Source: G965267335 sp965267335 (GTDB lineage Bacteria; Bacteroidota; Bacteroidia; Cytophagales; JAAEPT01). From it: a DNA stretch of 64,000 nucleotides. The first letter of the stretch is position 1. Each line of letters opens with the position of its first letter. The notes below the pieces were generated by a model. It was given only the letters and a program-made list of their open reading frames with translations, searched no databases and was not told where the DNA came from. Below are positions 53,619 to 62,300 of the stretch, piece by piece. The translations under genes and the position numbers were made by a program. Where the stretch lies: NCBI GenBank assembly GCA_965267335.1, contig OZ253953.1, positions 310,001 to 374,000 on the forward strand. Reading direction: 5' to 3'.

Positions 53619-54906
53619 GGAAAAACTAGGAATTGTAGCAAACTATCTTGATTCACGGAACGATCTCAGAGATTTCATTCAAGAACTAAGTAAGCGATTT
53701 GAGGTAATCGTTTTTGTGAAGCCAGCTCAAATGAGTGTCGCTGAAATTTTACCTGAAGTAGAGTTCAGACCGATTAAAACTAAAGTTTCAAAAAGCATTT
53801 GGAATCTTTTTTTACATTATTGGTATAGGATATTCGGCAAACTACCAAAAAGCAAATCGAATTACTTTATCACCGAAAAGATTGCTAATTCCCATCCGAA
53901 TCTCAGCAAATGGAAACGAAATGATCTCGAGTTTACACTTTGGCTTTCGAGGTTTATGCCAAAATTGATGAGCTACGATGGCTATTTGAATTCACTCAGA
54001 TATGCTAAGGGAACAAAAATCGATGACATAGATAAATTCCTTTGTTTCACTCATATTTATGATGATTTTCTATACGCTCAATTATTGAAGTCCGGCAAGA
54101 AAGTATTTACCTATGTATACAGCTGGGATCATCCTTGCAAGTTAAAAACCTTCTCAAAAAGACCACATAAGTATTTTGTCTGGAATGAGGGATTAAAAAA
54201 TGACTTAATTGAATTACAGGATATTCCGGCAAACAAAGTTGAAGTAATAGGATCAACGCAACTAGCTTATATTGAAAAATATCTTGCTGAAAAACCAAAA
54301 TCTGCAACCCCGGACTATCCCTACATTTATTTTGGTTGTGCGCTTGGTTATCCGATAATGGTTAAAGAAGAAGTAAAATATATAAGACAACTTTCATCTG
54401 CACTGCAACAAATCAATTCTGAAGTCAAGATTCTGGTACGTCCATATCCATTTCTTTCCCTCTGGGATATTTATAAAGAACTGGAGACACTGGACAATGT
54501 AATCATAGAAGAGTACCAGAGATCTGACAAGCAGGGATTAGAGGAAGACGCCATCAACCAAAAATTTGCCATGCTGCAGAATGCAAAAGCATTTGTTCAC
54601 ATCGGGACTACCTTAGGAATGGAATGTGCTTATTTTGATACTCCGGTATTATTAATCAACTATGGTACTGAAAAGCGTTCTTCCCCGACCATGCAGGCCA
54701 TAATTGATCAATATCATAATACCAAATATCTGACTTTGGATCAACACCCAAATATCATCAATCAGGAAAGCGAGTGGATAAAAGCCCTAAAGGAACTTGA
54801 CGATAAAAAGTATCACTCATACAACAGAGACGTTTCGGGACAAACAGCTTTGAAATCATTTGAGCAAATCGCAGAAGAAACCACGAATAGTATAAAGAAT
54901 GAATAA
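53611..54906 (+). CDS. Glycosyltransferase-like protein (GT-B type), candidate nonulosonate transferase
   Basis: I do not recognise a named family. The 431-residue protein has a Rossmann-like N-terminus (LGIVANYLDSRNDL), a mid-domain with SWDHPCKLKTFSKRPHKYFV, and a C-terminal IYFGCALGYP and FVHIGTTLGMECAYFDTPV resembling the donor-binding half of GT-B enzymes. Its place directly after neuA and asnB makes it a candidate for the transferase that uses the CMP-sugar, but this is inference. It overlaps asnB and the following sulfotransferase by 8 bp each. Confidence 0.65.
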   Translation: MDKEKLGIVANYLDSRNDLRDFIQELSKRFEVIVFVKPAQMSVAEILPEVEFRPIKTKVSKSIWNLFLHYWYRIFGKLPKSKSNYFITEKIANSHPNLSKWKRNDLEFTLWLSRFMPKLMSYDGYLNSLRYAKGTKIDDIDKFLCFTHIYDDFLYAQLLKSGKKVFTYVYSWDHPCKLKTFSKRPHKYFVWNEGLKNDLIELQDIPANKVEVIGSTQLAYIEKYLAEKPKSATPDYPYIYFGCALGYPIMVKEEVKYIRQLSSALQQINSEVKILVRPYPFLSLWDIYKELETLDNVIIEEYQRSDKQGLEEDAINQKFAMLQNAKAFVHIGTTLGMECAYFDTPVLLINYGTEKRSSPTMQAIIDQYHNTKYLTLDQHPNIINQESEWIKALKELDDKKYHSYNRDVSGQTALKSFEQIAEETTNSIKNE

Positions 54907-56077
54907 TCCACTATTATTTATAGCGGGAGCAAGAAGGTCAGGGACCTCAATGTTACGGCATTTGTTAGAGAATAACGGTCATGTCTTGCAGTATCCTTTT
55001 GAAAATAGTGTCATGAAAGGTTTCTATTCAGGTAGGCATAAAAAGTTTGAGAATTACTACGAAGGAGCATTCATTAACGACAGAAGGGAAGGTCAACAGA
55101 CTATTATGGCCAACAAAGATATTTTTGATAAATACAACCAAAAACTCTCTGGTGAATTTGGGTACAAAATGAATGTGAAAGTTGACTGCGACAGGTACAA
55201 ATCAAGTTATCTTGAGTATATCCGCAACCATGAACTAAATATACAGAATATTCACTACGGCTTATTCAAAGGATTGATAGACTCCAATGACTATACCCAA
55301 AAAAACTATACACGAGAGTCTTATCTTCTGTTTAAAACTCCCGAATCAAACGAGGTATTTGCCCAGCAAACCTTCAAGGACTTCCCTAATTCTAAATTTA
55401 TACACATCATAAGGCACCCTTATGATACGTATTGCTCAATAAAAAGCAGAAGACAATACCACTACAGAAAATACAACAATCTTAAGCCGACCTCTACCGT
55501 GATAGGAAGTAAAGAGAATGGTACCGACTTTCTCACCGGATTTAGTGAGTATGGAATTATGTCAGTAGACATGGCTTTAAAAAATCAAGCCGCTATTGGT
55601 CCGGAAAACTACTTTATCCTTCTTTATGAAGATTTGCTTTCGGAGCCTGAGAAAACCATGAAGCAGGTAGCTGATTTTCTAAAAATTCCTTTTTCCGATG
55701 CCTTCTTACGGCCCACACTGATGGGCGAGGCTCATAAGTCGGGTTCACATCAGAACAAAAACACAGAGGTGCTGGTCAAAAAAACGAATTTTGATCACAA
55801 AAGATATCAGGAAATTACCTCAGAGAATGAAAGAAGGTTACACGATTATTACCTATCGTTCTCAAAGTATGATTCGTTCTATAAAGATTTGAGAGCAACC
55901 AAAAAAAATCAATTCATGAATTGGCTCAGGCCTTATAAGCACGAAGCATTCAAGCACTATGCCTGGAGACTCATGACACGTAATGGCTTACCTACGAAAG
56001 CCAAAGAAAAGCTAAGAGAATCATTAAACAATAGGGTGAAAGTAGCTATTTTCAGTCCTGATCGTACTAATCACTAA
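54899..56077 (+). CDS. Sulfotransferase (first of two in the operon)
   Basis: The 392-residue protein has the PAPS 5'-phosphosulfate loop FIAGARRSGTSMLRHLL (residues 7-23) and a 3'-phosphate motif IIRHPYDTYCSIKSRR. Sulfotransferases of this type transfer sulfate from PAPS to hydroxyl groups on carbohydrates. With the second sulfotransferase in the operon it suggests a sulfated surface glycan. The ATG at 54899 overlaps the preceding gene by 8 bp. The C-terminal 130 residues are basic and helical. Confidence 0.88.
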   Translation: MNNPLLFIAGARRSGTSMLRHLLENNGHVLQYPFENSVMKGFYSGRHKKFENYYEGAFINDRREGQQTIMANKDIFDKYNQKLSGEFGYKMNVKVDCDRYKSSYLEYIRNHELNIQNIHYGLFKGLIDSNDYTQKNYTRESYLLFKTPESNEVFAQQTFKDFPNSKFIHIIRHPYDTYCSIKSRRQYHYRKYNNLKPTSTVIGSKENGTDFLTGFSEYGIMSVDMALKNQAAIGPENYFILLYEDLLSEPEKTMKQVADFLKIPFSDAFLRPTLMGEAHKSGSHQNKNTEVLVKKTNFDHKRYQEITSENERRLHDYYLSFSKYDSFYKDLRATKKNQFMNWLRPYKHEAFKHYAWRLMTRNGLPTKAKEKLRESLNNRVKVAIFSPDRTNH

Positions 56078-56085
56078 CTACAGCT

Positions 56086-56847
56086 ATGTTAAGAAGTATA
56101 AGGAAAGCAATACCATCCAGCTGGAAAGTTTACATCCATTATAATCGCATCCGTATAAAGGGCTGGTTTGATAATGGTAAAAAACACGAATGCAATATCT
56201 GCGGAAAAACAGCTAACAAATTTGCAATGTTTAACCGTAGACCAAATGCTATGTGTCCGAAATGTTTTTCACTTGAACGACATCGGCTCCTTTATGACTT
56301 CCTGAACAAGCGAACAGAAATATTCAAAAAAGAAATGGCCTTACTGCATTTCGCAGCTGAGAAATGCCTGCATAAAAAGCTAAAAGCCAACAAGGGGCTG
56401 CGTTATGAAACCGCAGATTTAATGAATCAGTTTCTGGCAACTATAGAGGTCAAGCCTAAGCACAAAATGTCAGTGACAGACATCAAATTTGAGGATAATA
56501 CGTTCGATGCAGTTATTTGTAATCATGTGCTTGAACACGTTCCTGAGGATAGAAAAGCAATGGAGGAAATTTATAGAGTACTGAAACCTGGAGGTTTTGC
56601 GGTACTGCAGGTCCCTATCAACCTTGAAAGCGATGACACGCTTGAAGATAAAACACTGACTCCAGACGAAAGACGAACACATTATGGTGCAGCTGATCAC
56701 CTTCGTTTTTATGGTGAAAAGGACTATATCCAACGATTGGAAGCAACTGGATTTAAGGTAACTGCAGAGGAGCATGTAAATACATTGGATGCAGACAAAC
56801 ATATTCTAGATAAAACGGAACGGATATATTATTGCTTAAAACCGTAG
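56086..56847 (+). CDS. Class I SAM-dependent methyltransferase with N-terminal zinc ribbon
   Basis: The 253-residue protein begins with a C-x2-C...C-x2-C element (CNICGKTANK and MCPKCFSLER), then a methyltransferase core with DNTFDAVICNHVLEHVPED and IYRVLKPGGFAVLQVP. It probably methylates a hydroxyl group or a carboxylate of the glycan or its precursor. Starts 8 bp after the sulfotransferase stop. A zinc-binding front domain is unusual for simple sugar O-methylases, so a different acceptor is possible. Confidence 0.85.
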   Translation: MLRSIRKAIPSSWKVYIHYNRIRIKGWFDNGKKHECNICGKTANKFAMFNRRPNAMCPKCFSLERHRLLYDFLNKRTEIFKKEMALLHFAAEKCLHKKLKANKGLRYETADLMNQFLATIEVKPKHKMSVTDIKFEDNTFDAVICNHVLEHVPEDRKAMEEIYRVLKPGGFAVLQVPINLESDDTLEDKTLTPDERRTHYGAADHLRFYGEKDYIQRLEATGFKVTAEEHVNTLDADKHILDKTERIYYCLKP

Positions 56848-56848
56848 A

Positions 56849-58396
56849 ATGTCTACAAACCGGTCCATAAGTACTTTAACTATTATCAACCTACTCAGTG
56901 CGTTGTTCGGAATTGCTTATTCCATTATTCAAGCCCGAATATTCGGTGTTTCCCGGACTATTGAGGTTTTTTTTGCGACCCAGGTGATCATACAAACGAT
57001 GATCAAGATGACGCAGTCCTCAATGATATCAGCAGTGTTTATGCCCTACTATCATAAGTTTAAGGAGGAAAAAGGACAAAAATTTGCGCAACAGGCATAT
57101 AGCGTTATTATCAATTGGATGTTTTTATTTGCTGTAGGAGTAAGCCTGATATTATGGGTTTTATCAAGTTTCATTGTCCCTTTAATACTTCGCGGGTATG
57201 ACCCTCAGTACCAGATATTGGGTCTTGATATGTTTCGGATATTGATACTACTCATACCATTTCAGGTGATCATTAGTCTGTTCAACCTCCCTTTTAATGC
57301 TGAGAAAAAATTTGGACGACAGGAAATAATCAGCTCCATGAATAGTCTGATTTATATCATTACATTATTGGTAAGCTATAAGTATTGGGGTGCGTTTTCA
57401 CTAGTTGCTGCTTTAGTCGCAGGAGTGTTTATTCAAAGCTTGGCGTACCTCTTCCTTCTACGAAGGATCAAATTCAACTACTCATTTCGATTAGGTATTA
57501 GCGGATTTAGTCATTGGCAGGTCTTTTCAAAAATGTCCAATACAATTTCTTATACAACTTCACATCAGATTTATGCCAATGTGCTGACATCTGCCTGTTC
57601 GTATCTCCCTGAGGGATACTATGCTGCTTTCCGATATGTACAAAACCTATACTCTAGAACCAATGTCATTCTTCTTCGCCCAATCAGTACTGTTTTCTTC
57701 ACTGAATTCTCCGAGGCTGCAAGTAAGAAAAAAGCTACTTCCGTTCTCAAAGGGATTATCAAATCAGCAGCAAGTAAATCATTTGCATTTTCATTTACAT
57801 GTGCCATACTTGTAATCGTTTCCGGGGAAGTAGTCCTAAGTTTTCTATGGGGAAGTGACAAGTTTGGCCCTGAGTACATTCAACTGTGCTATTATTTGAT
57901 GATCGTGTTTTTTGGCTTACTTATATTCCCGGCACTCAATCAGGTTTATAATAAAGTCAACATCACTCATGGTTTTGTAAGAGATCAATATCTCGGAGCA
58001 AGTTTAGTGCAGCTGATTAGTGCCTTAATGGCCCATTTACTGATTCCCGAATTAGGTTTCATGGCACTGTTAATAATCCTTGGTGTTAATTTAGTGATGA
58101 AACTATTGAACTCATTGAGAATCATTTATTTCAAAAACCGAGAGCTCCTTTATCTTATTGAATTGAAATCTTTTGCGAAGTGGTTATTTGTTATGCTTGT
58201 ATCCATAAGCACTACCCTTTATCTGTTTCATGTTATTGATTTGCAAACTGGGGTTTCAAGAAGTTATGATTTCATCCATCTAAGTTTAAGGTGTGCTTTC
58301 GCATTATTGATTACTTTTGTTACTGGAAGTCTTTTAAGAATTGTGGAATTTACCTGGCTCCTCTCCTTTCTCAGGAAAAAAATAAAAATCGGCTGA
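56849..58396 (+). CDS. MurJ/Wzx-type flippase (MOP superfamily)
   Basis: The 515-residue membrane protein has about 13-14 hydrophobic segments over the whole length, the typical layout of MATE/MOP lipid-linked oligosaccharide flippases. The N-terminus (LTIINLLSALFGIAYSIIQARIFG) resembles MurJ/MviN and Wzx. In this locus it most likely moves lipid-linked glycan units to the periplasm. The start lies 1 bp after the methyltransferase stop and its stop overlaps the next start by one base. Assignment as the Wzx of this cluster is inferred. Confidence 0.85.
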   Translation: MSTNRSISTLTIINLLSALFGIAYSIIQARIFGVSRTIEVFFATQVIIQTMIKMTQSSMISAVFMPYYHKFKEEKGQKFAQQAYSVIINWMFLFAVGVSLILWVLSSFIVPLILRGYDPQYQILGLDMFRILILLIPFQVIISLFNLPFNAEKKFGRQEIISSMNSLIYIITLLVSYKYWGAFSLVAALVAGVFIQSLAYLFLLRRIKFNYSFRLGISGFSHWQVFSKMSNTISYTTSHQIYANVLTSACSYLPEGYYAAFRYVQNLYSRTNVILLRPISTVFFTEFSEAASKKKATSVLKGIIKSAASKSFAFSFTCAILVIVSGEVVLSFLWGSDKFGPEYIQLCYYLMIVFFGLLIFPALNQVYNKVNITHGFVRDQYLGASLVQLISALMAHLLIPELGFMALLIILGVNLVMKLLNSLRIIYFKNRELLYLIELKSFAKWLFVMLVSISTTLYLFHVIDLQTGVSRSYDFIHLSLRCAFALLITFVTGSLLRIVEFTWLLSFLRKKIKIG

Positions 58397-59571
58397 TGGA
58401 CTACCTTGAAAAACCAATTTTCCTATGCGGTGCACCTCGAAGCGGCACGACACTCTTACACACCCTTTTTGACAGTGTTGACGGTATAGTATCAATTCCA
58501 GTAGAAAATCATATAGGAGATAAATTCTATGAGTATAGCTTCCATCATCCAAATCAACTTCATGAATACTTTCTTAGAGACTTTATTTTCAATTTTGACT
58601 TACAAATATCCTATAATAAGGAGTATCAAAAGTTCCTCGGTTCCAGGGCCAAAAAACGGTTTGGAGATCATACCGAAACACCAACAATAGAGAATCTTAA
58701 TGAAGAGAAAGTAAACTCATTTATTTCCGTATATCAGGAAATGCTAACAAAGCACAAAGAATTTGAACTAAGTGCACCCTTTAAGGCCTTAGCTCATGCT
58801 TATGCGAAAACCATGTATGACCTTGATGAGAGAAATCAAAAATACTTTATACATAGAAGAAACCTTGTAAATGAGACTCAAGCAATACAATTAAAACAGG
58901 TGTTTCCGAATGCTAAATTCATTCATTTGTTGAGAGACCCAAGAACAAGATACCTCTCCGCAAAGCAAAGGGCAATCAAAAAACGTAGGCTATTTGGTAA
59001 ATACGTGCCTAATGTAGGTGAATTAGATTTTTGCTCGCATCGAGCGATAGTCTCGATGTATAGCTTCATGCTGGCAGAGCGAAACAAGAAGGTCATTGGA
59101 GAAGATTACCTCATCATCAAGCAAGAAGACCTGGCTGACAACCGGGAAAATGTGATGAAAACTCTGGCAGAAAAACTGAGTCTCCCGTTTACTTCAGAGT
59201 TGTTACAACCTACCATGTATGGGGTCAAGACCACGGGAAACAGCTCTTTTCAGGAAAAACAAGAAGACACTGAACGAAAAATTAAAGAAAGGCTGAGCAG
59301 GTATAAAAAAGAGACCTCCTCAATAGAACAATATATAATCAACTACTATTGTGCCAGAATAGCCTCGGAGTTTGGCTATGAATTACCTATTACCAATGCC
59401 AGAGGGTTTAAAAATACTCTTGCACTCATGAAGCACGAAAGATTTTCAGATTTTTGGCACAACCGCAAAAAATCATTGAGAATGATAACCAGCAATTATG
59501 TGCTCCAGCACAACAAACAATATGAAAAAATGTATCAACAGATCATTTCCGGAAAACAAATAGTCATGTAA
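58396..59571 (+). CDS. Sulfotransferase (second of two in the operon)
   Basis: The real start is the ATG at 58396, overlapping the flippase stop by one base (TGATG); a longer frame upstream is only overlap with that gene. The 391-residue protein has the PAPS loop FLCGAPRSGTTLLHTLF (residues 9-25) and a 3'-phosphate motif LLRDPRTRYLSAK. Its sequence differs from the first sulfotransferase, so the two probably modify different positions. The basic C-terminal region has helices with several histidines. Confidence 0.88.
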   Translation: MDYLEKPIFLCGAPRSGTTLLHTLFDSVDGIVSIPVENHIGDKFYEYSFHHPNQLHEYFLRDFIFNFDLQISYNKEYQKFLGSRAKKRFGDHTETPTIENLNEEKVNSFISVYQEMLTKHKEFELSAPFKALAHAYAKTMYDLDERNQKYFIHRRNLVNETQAIQLKQVFPNAKFIHLLRDPRTRYLSAKQRAIKKRRLFGKYVPNVGELDFCSHRAIVSMYSFMLAERNKKVIGEDYLIIKQEDLADNRENVMKTLAEKLSLPFTSELLQPTMYGVKTTGNSSFQEKQEDTERKIKERLSRYKKETSSIEQYIINYYCARIASEFGYELPITNARGFKNTLALMKHERFSDFWHNRKKSLRMITSNYVLQHNKQYEKMYQQIISGKQIVM

Positions 59572-59580
59572 ATTGAAGAT

Positions 59581-60315
59581 ATGAAAGGTATAATTAAAGG
59601 ATTTTTCAGGCTGTTTGGATATGAGATGCGGAGAACGCGAACCGGATTTGCCTTTGACAAAAAAGGGAAGAAAAAACCGGATAACTGGGATAAAGAAAAT
59701 CTATTGAAACCCGGTATAGGCCCAGCAACAGTCATCGATATTGGAGTTGATAATGGCACGCCCTATTTGTATAAGGCGTTTCCAAAATCACATTTTGTAT
59801 TGATTGAACCCTTGAAGGAATGTGAGGAGGATATGAAGAACATTCTAAAGCAGTACAGTGGGAAATACTACATATGTGCCTGCGGCAATGAGGATACAGA
59901 ATCAACAATTTACATCGACCCGGTTAAACAAGGCAGGAGCTCAATCGATAAACCAACCGTTCGTGACCTTCCCAAATCTACCGAAGCAAGAGCAATAGAA
60001 GTCCGCAAACTCGACTCTATTATGAAGTCTGATCCCGATAATTTTAAGCCTCCCTTTGGCTTAAAAATAGATACGGAAGGATTCGAGTTAAATGTTATAC
60101 AAGGAGCCAGGGAGTTCCTGAAGCAAACTCAATTCGTAATAGCTGAGACGAATGTAATTCCACGACATGAAAACAGTTATACCTTTCATGAGTTTGTAAA
60201 TGCGATGAACGATGAAGGCTTCGAACTTGTAGACATACTGAATAGAGGCAAGGGAGACATTTATCTCAACTGGATGGATGCTTACTTCATCAGAAAAGAA
60301 TTAATTCAAAAATAA
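59581..60315 (+). CDS. FkbM-family methyltransferase
   Basis: The 244-residue protein has the FkbM motif set: TVIDIGVDNGTPYLYKAFP (SAM site), LIEPLKECEEDM and LKIDTEGFELNVIQGA. FkbM enzymes O-methylate hydroxyl groups of sugars or polyketides, and they are frequent in polysaccharide clusters. The gap to the preceding gene is 9 bp and the next begins 1 bp after the stop. It probably adds a methyl group to the glycan, the second methylase in the operon. Confidence 0.9.
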   Translation: MKGIIKGFFRLFGYEMRRTRTGFAFDKKGKKKPDNWDKENLLKPGIGPATVIDIGVDNGTPYLYKAFPKSHFVLIEPLKECEEDMKNILKQYSGKYYICACGNEDTESTIYIDPVKQGRSSIDKPTVRDLPKSTEARAIEVRKLDSIMKSDPDNFKPPFGLKIDTEGFELNVIQGAREFLKQTQFVIAETNVIPRHENSYTFHEFVNAMNDEGFELVDILNRGKGDIYLNWMDAYFIRKELIQK

Positions 60316-60316
60316 T

Positions 60317-61273
60317 ATGGGGCAGAAACTAGTTGTATCGGAACCCGGAAAATGGAGTCGAAGCAAAAGAGTTTATTATAAGTTTTTGCGCAAGTTTATT
60401 CAGAACCCAAAACGAAAAAGGATTTCTTCTAAAGTTCATAAACTAAGCCCTTCACCTCAAGCTGATCTATCGAACTCTTTTTCAGTCCACACACTGACTT
60501 GCAAGCGAGACTTAGAAATGGGCATTTGGTCTGCCAAGTCTTTCAATTTGGTCTGTGGTAACGCATTTGAGTGGGTGTTTCACGAAGACGGAAGCTTGGA
60601 TGACCGAGATTGTCAGTTATTAGAAAAACATTTTCCCGGATGTAAAGTAATACGATATGCTGACTCGATAGAACATGCAAAAAAGGAATTCTCTAATCAT
60701 AAAAACATATTGAAATACCGTGAAAAGCTGAAACTAATGCTTAAGCTTCTCGATATTTCGAAGTGGAGTAAAGGTCAAAGGATCTTGTTTATCGATACAG
60801 ATGTGTTGTTCTTTAAAAAGCCCGACCTCTTGTTGGACCTGGTCAATGATGAAAATGGTAAAAATATGTTCAACAAAGACGTGGACTATGCCTATATATT
60901 TAGCATTGACACACTTGAAAAGGTAATGAGCAAGAAGCTCCCAGAAAAGATTAATTCCGGGCTTTTTGTTATCGATAAGGACATTTTCGATTTTGATAAA
61001 ATTGAAAAATGGTTTGAAGAATTACCCATGGATGAGCCTTTCATCATTCATCGGCTTGAGCAATCTCTTATTGCTATGTCTGCCGCAGATAGCGAAATAG
61101 GCGTGGAACACCTTCCTGATGAATATGATGTTCAGTACCATAAAGACGTTTCACAATCGATATGTAAACACTATGTAGGAAGGATAAGACATGGCTTCGA
61201 AATAGAAGGGCTTCAATATTTGCTCAATTCAACTGATTTTATTTCTAAGTGGGAGGAGTTTGCTAAAAATTGA
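60317..61273 (+). CDS. Glycosyltransferase candidate, GT-A-like with DxD motif
   Basis: I do not recognise a family with confidence. The 318-residue protein has RILFIDTDVLFFKKPDLLL with Asp160-x-Asp162, the metal/nucleotide-sugar motif of GT-A transferases, and a later region GLFVIDKDIFDF. It is intracellular with no membrane segment. The context supports a role in building the surface glycan. It is a candidate for transfer of the CMP- or NDP-activated sugars. Its stop overlaps the next gene start (TTG) by 4 bp. Confidence 0.68.
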   Translation: MGQKLVVSEPGKWSRSKRVYYKFLRKFIQNPKRKRISSKVHKLSPSPQADLSNSFSVHTLTCKRDLEMGIWSAKSFNLVCGNAFEWVFHEDGSLDDRDCQLLEKHFPGCKVIRYADSIEHAKKEFSNHKNILKYREKLKLMLKLLDISKWSKGQRILFIDTDVLFFKKPDLLLDLVNDENGKNMFNKDVDYAYIFSIDTLEKVMSKKLPEKINSGLFVIDKDIFDFDKIEKWFEELPMDEPFIIHRLEQSLIAMSAADSEIGVEHLPDEYDVQYHKDVSQSICKHYVGRIRHGFEIEGLQYLLNSTDFISKWEEFAKN

Positions 61274-62298
61274 ATAAGAATAATCTGACCATATGTTGTT
61301 TGCCGGTTGCAGGCTTAGCCAATCCCTATCAGCATTTGATGATGGCAGGGCTCAACAAAAGTCCCGGCATCAAGGCAATACACGGATATCCTGGTCGCTT
61401 TTTTGCCTTTTACAGAACTGCCAAAAAATTTAAACCAGAATATATTCATCTCGATTGGATCGAAAAATATTATATACGCAAGTATGGTTGGCTCACCACC
61501 CTATGTTGGCCACTTTTTTTACTTGACCTCTATCTGGTAAAACGGTTCACAAAAACAAAGTTTGCTTGGACGTTTCACAACCTAAAACCCCATAACAGAA
61601 ATCAGCAAAAGTGGGGAATGAAAGCCTATAAGAGATTTGGAAAGAGTTGCGCTTGGATTCGGGTATTTGACCAAAATACGATTGAGAAAGCCTGTACTCT
61701 CTATGGGTTTGACAAAAATAAATTCAAAGTAATACCAGAAGGATCTTATGTTGGCTACTATAAATCAAACAGTCCACAGAAATCACAGGCCAGACAACAG
61801 CTGACATTTTTGTATCTCGGGCATATTAAACCATACAAAGGGGTATTGGAATCCATTGCAGCCATACGAAACTTAAAATTTGATAATTGGAGATACCAAA
61901 TTATTGGTAAGTGTAGCGATAAAAATTATCTCCAATCAATAATTAAAGAAATTGACCAAGATGATAGAATAACGATTAATGACATCTTTATTGAAGATGA
62001 TAAACTTGGGGAATATTTTCATGGTGCTGATTTTGTTTTTCTACCATTCAGAGATATTGAAAACTCAGGATCATTAATACTCGCAATGGGCTTCAAAAAA
62101 GCTATAATTGCGCCAAACACAGGAGTAGTTTCAAGAAGACTGAAACAACAATCTCACCTTTTATATGACAAAACAATTACTGAACTTTCCGAAACACTAG
62201 AAAAAATAACAAGGGAAGAGGTAGATCAGATTGGTGAGTCAAACTATGAAGCACTCAAACAATTCGAATGGAGCGATTTCGCTGAAGCCTTCCGTTAA
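61270..62298 (+). CDS. Glycosyltransferase, GT-B (group 4-like)
   Basis: The start is TTG at 61270, overlapping the previous stop by 4 bp. The 342-residue protein has a GT-B layout: an N-terminal segment with AWTFHNLKPHNRNQQKW and a C-terminal half with FLYLGHIKPYKGVLESIAAI and ADFVFLPFRDIENSGSL, the last resembling donor-binding E-x7-E regions of GT4 members, although the glutamate pattern is not complete. The exact sugar is unknown. Confidence 0.8.
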   Translation: MNKNNLTICCLPVAGLANPYQHLMMAGLNKSPGIKAIHGYPGRFFAFYRTAKKFKPEYIHLDWIEKYYIRKYGWLTTLCWPLFLLDLYLVKRFTKTKFAWTFHNLKPHNRNQQKWGMKAYKRFGKSCAWIRVFDQNTIEKACTLYGFDKNKFKVIPEGSYVGYYKSNSPQKSQARQQLTFLYLGHIKPYKGVLESIAAIRNLKFDNWRYQIIGKCSDKNYLQSIIKEIDQDDRITINDIFIEDDKLGEYFHGADFVFLPFRDIENSGSLILAMGFKKAIIAPNTGVVSRRLKQQSHLLYDKTITELSETLEKITREEVDQIGESNYEALKQFEWSDFAEAFR

Positions 62299-62300
62299 TT

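Noticed and set aside
58291..58395. Upstream extension of the second sulfotransferase frame
   Set aside because: The extra 35 codons overlap the flippase gene and do not look like the start of a sulfotransferase. The ATG at 58396 matches the family N-terminus.
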